Positions 36,603 through 45,580 of a DNA stretch of 64,000 bases are shown here, in pieces; the first letter of the stretch is position 1, and each line of letters opens with the position of its first letter. This DNA is from Desulfomarina profundi. Its GTDB lineage: Bacteria; Desulfobacterota; Desulfobulbia; Desulfobulbales; Desulfocapsaceae. The translations under genes were made by a program, and so were the position numbers. The notes below the pieces were generated by a model. It was given only the letters and a program-made list of their open reading frames with translations, did no database searches and was not told where the DNA came from. The stretch spans positions 248,001 to 312,000 of the forward strand of contig NZ_AP024086.1 in the NCBI RefSeq assembly GCF_019703855.1, given 5' to 3'.

Positions 36603-36698
36603 ATGAGTACTACTCTGATGATGGTTATTGCGGGCCTGGCTGGGCTGGCGGTCTTCGGGGTTGTTGTGAGGAAGTATGGTTCAGACTGTATTCCCTGA
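36603..36698 (+). CDS. Putative 31-residue single-helix membrane peptide
   Basis: ATG at 36603, preceded by GGGGGT ten bases upstream. The peptide has one hydrophobic helix (residues 5-22, rich in Gly/Ala/Val/Leu), then a basic stop-transfer RKYG and an SDCIP tail. An intrinsic terminator follows 14 bases after the stop, the layout expected for a real small gene. No homologue was recognised. Chance occurrence remains possible. Confidence 0.4.
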   Translation: MSTTLMMVIAGLAGLAVFGVVVRKYGSDCIP

Positions 36699-36711
36699 CT
36701 GACCCTTTATG

Positions 36712-36737
36712 GATCCGTTGGAACGGGTTTTTTTATT
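36712..36737 (+). terminator. Rho-independent terminator
   Basis: The short stem ATCCGTT-GG-AACGGGT is followed by a seven-T run and TATTTT. It ends the typA/small-ORF unit. Confidence 0.7.
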
Positions 36738-36746
36738 TTCTGGTTG

Positions 36747-37184
36747 TTAAAAACTGTTTTTTGATTTTTTGAACAGGTAATAATCTGCCAGAATCCGGGC
36801 ATGGTCAAATACCAGGTCCGGAAGGGTGTCCCTGGTAAAAAGTGCCGCACTTTTTGCGTCATCACCGGCTGTCGGCTCACTTTCTGCACTGGCCATGAAA
36901 ACCGTGGAGGCCGTATGCTGTCTCTCGTCCCGCCCTGGATCAGAATAGGTGTGGAACTGACGGAGATTGTGTACCGTCAACCCTGTTTCTTCCCTGGCTT
37001 CCCGCAGTGCCGCTGCCTCAAATGATTCTCCGTAATCGACAAATCCGCCGGGAAGGGCCCAGCCGAAAGGCGGGTTTTTTCTTTCAATGAGGACAATTTT
37101 ATCTCTCACCTCGATGATGATATCTACAGTGGGTACCGGATTTCTGTAGACCTGAATGGGTTTGTTGCAGTGAGGACATTTCAT
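36747..37184 (-). CDS. Nudix hydrolase with N-terminal zinc-ribbon remnant
   Basis: 145 residues. It begins MKCPHCNKP (one CxxC knuckle) and has a full Nudix box: Gly in [10 protein letters not shown], then REAREETGL (about 45-68). Related ADP-ribose or NADH-type pyrophosphatases keep a small zinc ribbon at this place. It is the last gene of a three-gene minus-strand operon, overlapping the HAD gene by four bases. Confidence 0.9.
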   Translation of the reverse strand: MKCPHCNKPIQVYRNPVPTVDIIIEVRDKIVLIERKNPPFGWALPGGFVDYGESFEAAALREAREETGLTVHNLRQFHTYSDPGRDERQHTASTVFMASAESEPTAGDDAKSAALFTRDTLPDLVFDHARILADYYLFKKSKNSF

Positions 37185-37756
37185 GGTATCAGGAATTCCC
37201 GGAGTTCATGCCATCCCGAGACTGAGCGGAGGTTATGGCGATTTCTGTTCCAAGGCTGTTCGAAGACAAGAGGTGTGATTCCTGCCGTTGCGAGCTGCAT
37301 ACAGGTTTCCGCCCTGTCATCAATGAAATACTGCAGCTTCCGGTCGTGGATATATCTGGTTTTATCATTGTGATCCCCCATGGCAATAACCTTGATTGCG
37401 TCCCGTGTTCGTGCCGGGAAAAAAACATCAATCCAGTCCAGTACGGGTTGCTGCAGGGAACGGGCAGTGATGATTGTTATTTCTGGTGTCACCATGGCCA
37501 GTTCCGTCAGTGTCTCTACTGCTCCTTCCATGGGGGTGAGTCCTGTGGACAGTGAGTCTTCAAGAATATCTGTGAATATTCTTTCCACTAAAGACTGTTC
37601 CATTGCAATACAGTTTTCCAGGTCAAAACTGGTGATATCTTCCCTGGTAAAGGAGCAATAGCCGTATTTTTCACAGGCCAGGCGAAGAAAAGTTTCTGCA
37701 GTGTCGGCAATAACCCCGTCAAGGTCAAAGCCGGTTCTGTCCGGAGTAAGTTTCAT
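37181..37756 (-). CDS. HAD-superfamily phosphatase (5'-nucleotidase NT5C-like)
   Basis: 191 residues. The HAD nucleophile motif [10 protein letters not shown] has Asp 11 and Asp 13; motif II is at IITAR (about 98), and the acidic motif IV reads FIDDRAE (about 143). No membrane or DNA-binding part. Small deoxy-5'-nucleotidases and YorS-like proteins share this form. It is coupled by four-base overlaps to panE upstream and the Nudix gene downstream, so a metabolite clean-up function is plausible. Confidence 0.8.
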   Translation of the reverse strand: MKLTPDRTGFDLDGVIADTAETFLRLACEKYGYCSFTREDITSFDLENCIAMEQSLVERIFTDILEDSLSTGLTPMEGAVETLTELAMVTPEITIITARSLQQPVLDWIDVFFPARTRDAIKVIAMGDHNDKTRYIHDRKLQYFIDDRAETCMQLATAGITPLVFEQPWNRNRHNLRSVSGWHELREFLIP

Positions 37757-38694
37757 GGATATTGGGGATAGTTTTCTTCAATTGATTTTATTTCCCGGGT
37801 CAGGCGACTGTTTTCCGGAGTAGGGATATGGAGTTTTTTCCCAGCCTTTTCTATGGCTCCATTGATGGCGTCAATCTCTGTTTTCTTACAGTTCCGTACA
37901 TCCTGCAGCATGGAGGAAATATTGTCAGCTGTTTTTTCGGCGACGAGAAGAGTTGTCCGATAAGGGTCCTCAATAATATCGATCTGTAGCCTGCGGGCAA
38001 TTTCCACGGCCTCATCAACTGCCGTTTTCATTCTGTCGCGTACTCCGGCCAGGGAGAGCAATTCTCCATTTCTACAGTTGAGTGTTGCTGTCAGGGCATT
38101 AATTCCAACATTGATGAACAGCTTGGACCATAACCGTGTCATGATTTGATCGGTAACGTCTGTCTGCAGACCTCCATTTTCAAAACAGGTCTTTGTCTTT
38201 TCAAGAAGATCGAGGAAGTGATTCTCCACACTCTGTGGAAAACCCAGGAAAGTCCGGCCGCTTCCGGCATGGCGAACCTGGCCCGGAGCGAGCAGTGTAG
38301 CACCTTCTGTGGTTGTGCCGTATGCTACCGTGCCGTCATGGAGGTGGGTCCCGAGATCAAGATGAGCAATGCCGTTCTGCATGAAAATGAGCAGCGTTTT
38401 TTCGTTGATCAATGGATTCCAGTAGTCAAGGCTGTTACGCAGATCATACGATTTGACACAGAAAACAATGACATCGGCAGGTGTTGCTGCCTGTGGTACT
38501 GCTGCAACATCAGTGGGAACCGCATATTTATTATCGCCAAGGTAATAGAGGATACCTGACCGGGAAAGTGCTTCTGCCCGCCTGCCATTGTAATCCAGCA
38601 GTCCGAGGGTATGCGCTGTTCCCCTGATCCCACGGAACAGTTTTGAAAACAGAAGACAACCAAGAGCTCCGGGACCTGCAATGAGAAAATGCAT
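37753..38694 (-). CDS. panE: 2-dehydropantoate 2-reductase (ketopantoate reductase)
   Basis: 313 residues. It has an N-terminal NADPH motif GPGALGCLL (residues 8-16), the catalytic Lys in KLFINVGINALTA (about 193) and the family pattern LTREIKSIE at the C-terminus. It reduces ketopantoate to pantoate for coenzyme A synthesis. It heads an operon with the HAD and Nudix genes (ATGA overlaps). Paralogues of PanE with other keto-acid substrates exist, so the symbol is probable rather than certain. Confidence 0.8.
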   Translation of the reverse strand: MHFLIAGPGALGCLLFSKLFRGIRGTAHTLGLLDYNGRRAEALSRSGILYYLGDNKYAVPTDVAAVPQAATPADVIVFCVKSYDLRNSLDYWNPLINEKTLLIFMQNGIAHLDLGTHLHDGTVAYGTTTEGATLLAPGQVRHAGSGRTFLGFPQSVENHFLDLLEKTKTCFENGGLQTDVTDQIMTRLWSKLFINVGINALTATLNCRNGELLSLAGVRDRMKTAVDEAVEIARRLQIDIIEDPYRTTLLVAEKTADNISSMLQDVRNCKKTEIDAINGAIEKAGKKLHIPTPENSRLTREIKSIEENYPQYP

Positions 38695-38698
38695 GGGT

Positions 38699-39487
38699 TT
38701 ATTTTATAACTGCTTCTTCAATGATAGCCTTGTATTTGTAGCCAGCCCCAAAGTCCTTCTTTGCGGCCAGGACACCCTCAATGGTAATTTCACTGTTTAC
38801 TTCCGGGATTTCAGAGCTTGTCACCACCATGTCATGGGTGTTTTTCATTGGATTGCCGGTACCGTCCTGCATATGGATCCAGTTTCTTCCCATGATATTG
38901 GGGCTGACCTTGACCACAAGACCATGAAGGGTGACCTTTTCACCATTGAGTTTATCTGCCTGGTTGTAGAGTTCTTCAACACTGTATCCATTTGGGGCAT
39001 CAGCTTTTTTTATGCTGATTTCACGAAATGGGGCTATGGCTCCATTGCTTCCGCCTGAGCTTTGAATAGGTCGGGAGGCAGCAGGTGGACCTGCTTTGCG
39101 TTCAGATTGTACAGCAGCAGCAAAGGAATCGTCTGATGTTGTCATTCCGTGGAATGACTGGGTGCCTTTCCCATCCAGTCCGGATGAAAAAATTATGGTT
39201 TTAAAGGTACGCTCCAGGCTCTTGCTGACAAAATTCGTCATGACCATTCCAGGTTTGTATGTAACTGTCGTTCCTTTTTCCACCTTGGTCTGGGGAATCG
39301 CCACCCATGTTTTTTCTTTTCCGTTGTCCACCAGAATATAAGTGTAACCCCCGCTGTCCATTGTTTCAACAATTTTACCAGTGGTATTAAGAGTCATTCC
39401 ATTCGCATGGTTAGTCTGTGGTATGAGCAGGAGAGAAAAGAGAAATACGGTGAAAATAATCAGAGAAAGAAACGGCTTTGACTGCAT
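38699..39487 (-). CDS. Exported protein with NrfJ-like and OB-fold domains
   Basis: 262 residues after a GAGGAG ribosome site. A signal peptide ends near residue 29. Residues 35-100 (GKIVETMDSGGYTYILVDNG, YKPGMVMTNFVSKSL) match NrfJ-type small periplasmic domains. Residues 165-260 form an OB-fold (VTLHGLVVKVSPNIMGRNWI, HMQDGTG) as in periplasmic nucleic-acid-binding-fold proteins of Geobacter-like bacteria. A low-complexity Ser/Gly/Pro linker separates the two domains. A role with c-type cytochromes or heme is suspected from NrfJ but unproven. Confidence 0.7.
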   Translation of the reverse strand: MQSKPFLSLIIFTVFLFSLLLIPQTNHANGMTLNTTGKIVETMDSGGYTYILVDNGKEKTWVAIPQTKVEKGTTVTYKPGMVMTNFVSKSLERTFKTIIFSSGLDGKGTQSFHGMTTSDDSFAAAVQSERKAGPPAASRPIQSSGGSNGAIAPFREISIKKADAPNGYSVEELYNQADKLNGEKVTLHGLVVKVSPNIMGRNWIHMQDGTGNPMKNTHDMVVTSSEIPEVNSEITIEGVLAAKKDFGAGYKYKAIIEEAVIK

Positions 39488-39610
39488 TGTAATATGCTCC
39501 TCTAAAAAAAATTATAAATGAAATACAGGTGACTGTTAACTGGCGGCAAAAGACCTTTCACTATGGGATTTTCAGACAAAAACAGAACCTATAACCGACG
39601 ACAATCAATG

Positions 39611-40132
39611 TTAGTCATTCTCGACGAGAAAAGCAATATGCTCAAGAAGGATACGGCTCCAGATTTCATACGCTGCTTTTGTGATATGGACACCATCAGC
39701 CTGGAAAATAGTTTCTTCACTTTCACAGAATTTTGTGTATATGTCAAGAAAGCAACAGCCTGTCTGCATCGTCAGTGCTTCCAGGTGTGTATTGATACTG
39801 GGAATGGTATTGGCGGGTAACTCCGGAATTTTCATGGGAAGAAGGCTGCTCAGCAGAACTTCGGCAGACGGAAAGTCCTGTCTCAATTGGACGATGGTTT
39901 TTTTCAGTGTATGGATGAATCTGTAATTATCAGTAAGGATATCGTTAGTGCCGATCATCACAACCACCACATCGGGGGGATGGCTTTGTTCATGAATACC
40001 GGATAACATGCCATAGAGATCGAGGGTAGTGAGTCCGGGAATACCGAAATTTTGGACGCTGTGCATATTCAGACGTGACTGCCAGTCAAATTCAGCTATC
40101 AGGGAGTCTCCAATGAATAAAATCTGTATCAT
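39611..40132 (-). CDS. SGNH/GDSL-type hydrolase
   Basis: 173 residues from the ATG at 40132; longer forms upstream would overlap the ParB-like gene. Block I is GDSL (8-11, Ser nucleophile), block III is GTNDI (about 71-75), and block V is DGVHIT with the catalytic Asp and His (about 147-152). No signal peptide, so it is cytoplasmic. Esterase, thioesterase or lysophospholipase activity is possible. It ends an operon with the metallophosphoesterase and the ParB-like/RAM protein. Confidence 0.85.
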   Translation of the reverse strand: MIQILFIGDSLIAEFDWQSRLNMHSVQNFGIPGLTTLDLYGMLSGIHEQSHPPDVVVVMIGTNDILTDNYRFIHTLKKTIVQLRQDFPSAEVLLSSLLPMKIPELPANTIPSINTHLEALTMQTGCCFLDIYTKFCESEETIFQADGVHITKAAYEIWSRILLEHIAFLVEND

Positions 40133-40160
40133 TTTTTCAGTGGTGGTAGAGTGATTTCTA

Positions 40161-41282
40161 TTAAATAAGGCAGTGATCGTCCCTCTTGACTTTGGAAAGG
40201 CCGGGGATGAGTGTCTGGGTGGAGACAACTCCCGTCCATTTTCGTATGGTCGAGAGAATAAAGTCCGTCAGAAGCTCCGCATCCGAGGAGAGCAGGTCCC
40301 TTACCAGGGTGATTTTGACAATGAGATCAATGGAACCGTGCACGGCGTGCACCTCCTTGACCTCATCCAGGGCAATGAGTTTGTCGAAGATGCGCTGTTC
40401 GTATCTGCCATCCACGTTTAAAAGGATAAAAACAGTCATTTCCGGACGCATTTCAGGATACTTCTGTTCCTTATGTCTGGCCATTTTCTTTCTGAATTCC
40501 TCCATGTCCTTGGGTATAAGTTTGTCAACACCAATACCGTATTTTCTTTTTTTTCCCATTTCCCACTGGTGCGTGGATATGTAGAGATAGAGATCGTCAA
40601 CGGTTCTTCCAGGAAAAGAATGGACCAGGTTGCTTTCCTTTATGACAGTGGCAAGCGGTTTATAAATGGTGTGGTACCAGTCGAGAGCGGCATCCCTGTA
40701 GCTGATCGTTTCATTCCGTTCTTTTTCCAGGTATTTCCGGTGTTCTTCAATTTGTTTTTCAAGGTGGTCAAACACACCGAGTTCCGTCAGGTCAATGCGT
40801 TGGGGAAGGCCACCTTTATCTTTGAACTCTGTTTTCTCCCTGTACAATTTGTTTTCAAGACTGTTTTCCGATGGCAGCAGTTCGAGAATGCGTGAGTGGA
40901 TTTCACTGTATCCCAGGCGTTTTGCAGCCTGGAAACGATGATGACCATCCAGGATGTAGTAGTCATCCTTGATCTGGTAGAGGGAGATCGGCGGCATGGC
41001 CTTGCCTGCTTTCATGGCTTTGAGAATGGCTTCGAGCCGTTCATCAATGTTTCCTTTCCTGGTTTTGAACTGATTGTCAAAATCATGATATCTGCCGACA
41101 CTTCCAACTATCCTTTCCAGGGGGACCATGGAGGTTCCCCGCTGTATCGATTCGTAGGCTTTTTCTTTTTCCCGGCGACTGTTGAAACTGTGAAACCTGG
41201 AATCAGTATCCTGCTCCTTTTTCTTTTGTGTGTTGCTCTTTAGCGCCTGGAATGGATTAAATTTCGAGAATATAGTAGCCAT
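40161..41282 (-). CDS. ParB-like nuclease-fold protein fused to an Lrp/AsnC (RAM) domain
   Basis: 373 residues. Residues about 50-135 form a ParB/Srx-fold domain with MPPISLYQIKDDYYILDGHH and RFQAAKRLGY. A helical middle part (about 140-290) follows. The last 90 residues (TVFILLNVDGRYEQRIFDKL.. VSTQTL) look like a RAM/AsnC ligand-binding domain without its usual DNA-binding partner. No HTH is evident. It overlaps the upstream phosphoesterase gene by 26 bases. The combination of DGHHR-type ParB core and RAM suggests a ligand-regulated NTP-dependent or nuclease-like enzyme; the function is unknown. Confidence 0.75.
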   Translation of the reverse strand: MATIFSKFNPFQALKSNTQKKKEQDTDSRFHSFNSRREKEKAYESIQRGTSMVPLERIVGSVGRYHDFDNQFKTRKGNIDERLEAILKAMKAGKAMPPISLYQIKDDYYILDGHHRFQAAKRLGYSEIHSRILELLPSENSLENKLYREKTEFKDKGGLPQRIDLTELGVFDHLEKQIEEHRKYLEKERNETISYRDAALDWYHTIYKPLATVIKESNLVHSFPGRTVDDLYLYISTHQWEMGKKRKYGIGVDKLIPKDMEEFRKKMARHKEQKYPEMRPEMTVFILLNVDGRYEQRIFDKLIALDEVKEVHAVHGSIDLIVKITLVRDLLSSDAELLTDFILSTIRKWTGVVSTQTLIPGLSKVKRDDHCLI

Positions 41283-41850
41283 AACAGTTAATTACCCGGG
41301 TTGTATTGACAATTGAAATTCTCTCGGAATCATCAGTAAAAAATTTATGGATATGGCCATGAAGAAAAAATGCCGGTTTATATTTCTCTATAAACGCATT
41401 GTAGTAAGTAAATCCCTTATGGCAAGGATCGTCCTCGTCATTGACATGTCGAGGTGGTGCATGAGTCAGAACAATGTCCGGCGCACCTTTCTGCCAGAGC
41501 GTGAATCGCATTCTGTTCACAAATCGTTTCATCTCTTTTTCCGTGTATTGATTGGCCCCACCGTTATACCATCTGGATCCGGAAAAACCTATAATTTTCA
41601 AGGTATTAAAAGTTACCAGTCTTCTGTCAATATTCCGGCACCCCGTTGGCGGAGAAGTCGTGTAACGGAGATCATGGTTGCCGAGGATATACATAAGGGG
41701 GACATTAAATGTAAATGTCAATGAGCTTAAATATTCCGGCGGCAGGTCTCCGCATGAAAGAATGAGATCAATTCTGTCCCTGACAGGATTGGTATCTCCT
41801 GTTTCGAGGAGGGATTCGACAACGGTATCTGAGACAATGAGGATTTTCAA
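41257..41850 (-). CDS. Calcineurin-like metallophosphoesterase
   Basis: 197 residues. Conserved blocks: CGDLPPEYL, GNHDLRY, LTHAPPRHV and HGHIHK. The first block reads SDTVVE instead of the usual DxH, so one metal ligand is absent or replaced. No signal peptide. It is first gene of the operon with the ParB-like/RAM protein. Phosphodiesterase or phosphatase activity is likely; the substrate is unknown. Confidence 0.85.
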   Translation of the reverse strand: MKILIVSDTVVESLLETGDTNPVRDRIDLILSCGDLPPEYLSSLTFTFNVPLMYILGNHDLRYTTSPPTGCRNIDRRLVTFNTLKIIGFSGSRWYNGGANQYTEKEMKRFVNRMRFTLWQKGAPDIVLTHAPPRHVNDEDDPCHKGFTYYNAFIEKYKPAFFLHGHIHKFFTDDSERISIVNTTRVINCYGYYILEI

Positions 41851-42210
41851 AACACTATTATAGATCTATTTTATGAAAAATAGAGAAAGAATTCTATTTA
41901 TCTGAGAATCTCGCTGCTGAAGGGTATTTTGCCGCAGTCGGATTTTCATTTCTTTCGTATACTCTGTGGGCATAAATACCCACAGGGCATAAATGGCCGA
42001 GTCATTTGATCCGGCAATGATGGTCCGTTATTTTTATCAGGCGGAAGAACACGGATGATCAGGATGTATTTTACAATATTCGAAAGGGATAAACACTCTT
42101 TTTCAGGAATACAGGGGGAAGGGAGGAGGAGAAGGGGCAGGGAAGTTTCACGTTGGAATCCGTCTGCATCACAGCTGATGCAGACGGATGCTTATCTGAA
42201 TCAGCCAGCC
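41851..42210. other. Intergenic region with a strong hairpin after the PEP-CTERM gene
   Basis: A perfect 14-bp stem with a four-base loop (ATCCGTCTGCATCA at 42158-42171, inverse at 42176-42189) lies just past the PEP-CTERM stop on the minus strand and probably ends that transcript. A second dyad CTGTGGG-N8-CCCACAG is at about 41965-41986. TTTTGCCGCAGTCGGATTTTCATT at about 41927 resembles 31968-31992, another small dispersed repeat. No gene is supported. Confidence 0.55.
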
Positions 42211-43032
42211 TTACTTTCTCCGGCACCTGGTGCCGGCCAAAACGGTAACAAGACCCATACCGAAAAGGAGGAGTGATGCGGGTTCGGGAACGGTATTGGC
42301 CAGTTCACCCTGGAGAATGACGTTTCCTTCATAAAAGCCTGTAAAGTTACCGTCAATATCCATAGTCCAAGCGCCAAACCAGAATACCATCTGTCCCTCC
42401 CGGTCATCATACCAGGGGGAACTGTTGCCATAAAATGCAGGATCATCCATATCCAGGGTGAGGCTGAACGTGAATTCCGGATAACTGGTTTCATAGAAAC
42501 CAAATCCGTGGTTGTAATCATAATCCCATTCAGCATCATCGGATGCCCACCAGTCCTGGAGATCTCCGTTGTTATTGGCCGGAGTGGGGCCCCATGAAGA
42601 GGGCCACGAATCAATATATGGATGCCAGTTCGGGTCTGTCGAAGAAGCTGAAACCCAGTCCTGAACCTTATATCTTTCGCCCCAGTTATTCCCACGACCA
42701 CCATATCCCCAGAGTTGGAGGTCAACGATTTTATCTCCTCCGAGTGTCCAGCTTATAAAATCTCTGTTGCTTGACTGTTGGTAACTGGCGTATTGGTCAG
42801 TGTATTGCCATTGTTGGTTGTCCCAGGTTTTAAATAACCGGGCACCTGAATACAAGTCATTATCAACGGGACTCGATCCGGATGCACCGTTGTAAACAGT
42901 ATAACTCACTATTTCTATGCCTGTGAGCGTGAATTCATATGTGGCCATTGATGCCGCATATACGGTTGTGGAAGCTGCAAGAGTTATGGCTGTCAAAACC
43001 AGTAAGAGTATGATACTGAATCTCTTTCTCAT
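42211..43032 (-). CDS. PEP-CTERM sorted exported protein
   Basis: 273 residues. A signal peptide (MRKRFSIILLLVLTAITLA, cleavage near residue 27) is followed by a Trp/Tyr/Asp-rich beta-type mature region with no known domain. The C-terminus carries the tripartite sorting signal: VPEPAS, a hydrophobic helix (LLLFGMGLVTVLAG), and a basic TRCRRK end. Exosortase would cleave it and pass it to the envelope or exopolysaccharide matrix. The CPBP protease homologue at 2563-3252 belongs to the same physiological context. Confidence 0.9.
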   Translation of the reverse strand: MRKRFSIILLLVLTAITLAASTTVYAASMATYEFTLTGIEIVSYTVYNGASGSSPVDNDLYSGARLFKTWDNQQWQYTDQYASYQQSSNRDFISWTLGGDKIVDLQLWGYGGRGNNWGERYKVQDWVSASSTDPNWHPYIDSWPSSWGPTPANNNGDLQDWWASDDAEWDYDYNHGFGFYETSYPEFTFSLTLDMDDPAFYGNSSPWYDDREGQMVFWFGAWTMDIDGNFTGFYEGNVILQGELANTVPEPASLLLFGMGLVTVLAGTRCRRK

Positions 43033-43359
43033 GGTGTAACCTCAAAAGCTTGTATGAAAGTTCATTGTGGGCTGTCTTTTCGCAGGTCAAAGCGTTTTAT
43101 GGTGCTGTATGAAATTCACTGGCACTGATGAGCCGGGGATACATCTGATGAAGCAGACACATCTTCAACCTGACCGGGTTTCATAGGTAACCTCATGTTT
43201 ATTGCACCCGGAGAGAACAAAACATCCAAAGGGTATCAATAACAGCAGATCCTGAAATATAGAGCCTTCAGGCCCATTTATTCCTTCACTCTTAAGCAGT
43301 TAACAATAAATGCTAACAAATTGCAAGAGCGTTTATATGCTGTAGCCTGGAAAATTCTT
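43033..43359. other. Intergenic gap of about 330 bases
   Basis: It should contain the promoter of the PEP-CTERM gene and the 3' flank of glgX. No gene, clear terminator or repeat was seen. Confidence 0.4.
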
Positions 43360-45447
43360 TCAGTCGGCTTTAAGGACAACAGTTCCAAATGATGGGACCT
43401 TGAAAGTGTCGGAAGTGATTGCTTGAGAGTCGTCGGGAAAATCATATGGTGGTGGGGCTGAACTGTCAATGAGAAGATGCCAGGAATCTTTTCCAAACGG
43501 TATTACGGGGAGAGTGAATCTCAAATTGTTTGTTCTATGGCCGTTCAGCATTATAAAAAAGGCGGTCGGCCTGCCGTCCGGCTCCTGTCCGGAGAGCATA
43601 AAGGCCAGACCATGGCAGTCGTGGCTCCAGTTCTGTTGCCCGGGAAGCAGGTATTGCCATGAAATCCGCGCTTGCTCCTGCTCATGAATACTCTGGTCTT
43701 CCGGACTGAAAAATTGTTCCTGTCTGAAAAGTGTGGAACTTTTTCTCAACTGGATGCATTTTTTTACAAATCGGTAAAAGTCCCTGTGGGTTTCGAGAAG
43801 GGACCAGTCCAGCCAGCTGGTTGCATTATCCTGGCACCAGCTGTTGTTATTGCCTTTCTGGGTTCGCGCAAATTCATCCCCTCCGGTCATCATCGGTACC
43901 CCCTGGGAGAGAAAGAGAAGAACGATAAAACTTTTCATGCGGCGAAAGCGCAGTTCAATGATATCCTGATTGTCGGTTTCTCCTTCACAACCGCTGTTCC
44001 AGCTGATGTTATGGTTCTCCCCGTCCCGGTTGTTCTCTCCGTTGGCGTGGTTATGTTTTTCATTGTAGCTGACAAGATCATACAGGGTGAAACCATCATG
44101 GCTGGTGATGAAATTGATGGAGCACAGGGGGCCTCTGCCGTCCTGTTGGTAAAGATCAGAGCTACCGGCGATCCGGGTTGCCAGGCGGGTGATGCTGTCC
44201 GGTGCTCCGGTCATGAAATACCGTATATCATCTCTGAACCTGCCGTTCCACTCCGCCCACCGTGAGTCGGTCGAAAAAGAGCCAACCTGGTAAAGTCCGG
44301 CCGCGTCCCAGGCTTCAGCAATGATTTTTGTATCCCGGAGAACCGGGTCTTCAGCGATGGCCTCGATAATCGGAGGATTGACCAGGACGTGTCCTTCCCT
44401 GTCCCTGCCCAGAATGGAGGCAAGATCAAAACGGAAACCGTCAACATGCATTTCAGTCACCCAGTATCTGAGAGATTCGCGGATAAGGTCACGGACTACC
44501 GGATGGTTGCAGTTCATGGTATTGCCACACCCGGAGAAGTTGAGATATTCATGTTCTTCGTCCAGCAGATAGAAGATCGGGTTGTCAATTCCTCTGAAAC
44601 TGCTGGTTGTGCCGTTATATCCCCCTTCTCCTGTATGGTTGAAGACCATATCAAGGTATACCTCGATTCCTGCTTTGTGCAGAGCCCGCACCATTTCCTT
44701 GAACTCTGTCAGGGCTCCGGCGGGCTCCGAGCTGAAACTACTGTTGAGGGCAAAAAAGGAAACGGGGCTGTACCCCCAGAAGTTTTTCAGTTTTTCTCCT
44801 GTATCCGGGTTGACAAAAAAAATATCATTTTCATCAAATTCCGTGATCGGCATCAGTTCCACAGCGGTAATACCGAGATCCTTCAGATAGGGGATTTTTT
44901 CAACTATACCTTTGAATGATCCGGGAGATGAAACTCCGGAGTTACGGTTTCGTGTAAATCCCCGCACATGAAGCTCATAAATGATAGTTTCTGAAAGTGG
45001 AGTTCCCGGCGGTTTGTCATCAAGCCAGTCAAATTCGTGGTTAACACCTCTGCAGCATGGGATTTGCCCGTAACGGGATGGCTCTCCCCATTGTCGTGGA
45101 AGCAGGATTCGACTGCAGGGATCAATAAGGATCAGATTGTTGTCGTAGAACGTTCCGCTGTTTTTTTTATCACAGGGGCCATCCATTCTGAAACCATAAT
45201 TAAACTCAGGAAGGTCTCCAAGAATAAGAATATGCCAGAGATCTCCGGTACGGTTTTTTTCAGGTTCCAGCACATATTCTTTTCTGACAGGAGTGGAATT
45301 TTTTTCTGAAAAATAATCAATGACCAGGGAAACAGCGGTGGCGTGACGTGAAAAAACAGCAAAATTTATCCCTTCCCTGAGGTGGGTCACTCCCTGTGGA
45401 AGAGGAAAACCTGTATCTGTTTTCAGGGTGGTGATTACACTGGACAT
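43360..45447 (-). CDS. glgX: Glycogen debranching enzyme (isoamylase type)
   Basis: 695 residues, the normal length. An N-terminal CBM48-like domain (QGVTHLREGINFAVFSRHAT) precedes a GH13 barrel: DMVFNHTGEG, the nucleophile Asp in GFRFDLASIL, the acid/base Glu in IIAEAWDAAG, and FITSHDGFTLYDLV with the transition-state Asp. The GlgX/TreX-specific MMTGGDEFARTQKGNNN segment is present. It removes alpha-1,6 branches from glycogen. It is a single gene with no other glg gene nearby. Confidence 0.95.
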   Translation of the reverse strand: MSSVITTLKTDTGFPLPQGVTHLREGINFAVFSRHATAVSLVIDYFSEKNSTPVRKEYVLEPEKNRTGDLWHILILGDLPEFNYGFRMDGPCDKKNSGTFYDNNLILIDPCSRILLPRQWGEPSRYGQIPCCRGVNHEFDWLDDKPPGTPLSETIIYELHVRGFTRNRNSGVSSPGSFKGIVEKIPYLKDLGITAVELMPITEFDENDIFFVNPDTGEKLKNFWGYSPVSFFALNSSFSSEPAGALTEFKEMVRALHKAGIEVYLDMVFNHTGEGGYNGTTSSFRGIDNPIFYLLDEEHEYLNFSGCGNTMNCNHPVVRDLIRESLRYWVTEMHVDGFRFDLASILGRDREGHVLVNPPIIEAIAEDPVLRDTKIIAEAWDAAGLYQVGSFSTDSRWAEWNGRFRDDIRYFMTGAPDSITRLATRIAGSSDLYQQDGRGPLCSINFITSHDGFTLYDLVSYNEKHNHANGENNRDGENHNISWNSGCEGETDNQDIIELRFRRMKSFIVLLFLSQGVPMMTGGDEFARTQKGNNNSWCQDNATSWLDWSLLETHRDFYRFVKKCIQLRKSSTLFRQEQFFSPEDQSIHEQEQARISWQYLLPGQQNWSHDCHGLAFMLSGQEPDGRPTAFFIMLNGHRTNNLRFTLPVIPFGKDSWHLLIDSSAPPPYDFPDDSQAITSDTFKVPSFGTVVLKAD

Positions 45448-45580
45448 TATGATAATGATTATTATAATTAGAATAATTAATAAAATTTCAGGGCCTGGGA
45501 TAATTCTACATCAGGAACAGGAATAAGCAAACACCGGCACTGATTTTCAACAGAACAGTAACACAATGAAGGGAGGATGC

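Noticed and set aside
40161-41282. Chromosome or plasmid partition ParB
   Set aside because: No HTH domain, no parA neighbour and no parS-like sites; only the N-terminal fold is shared.
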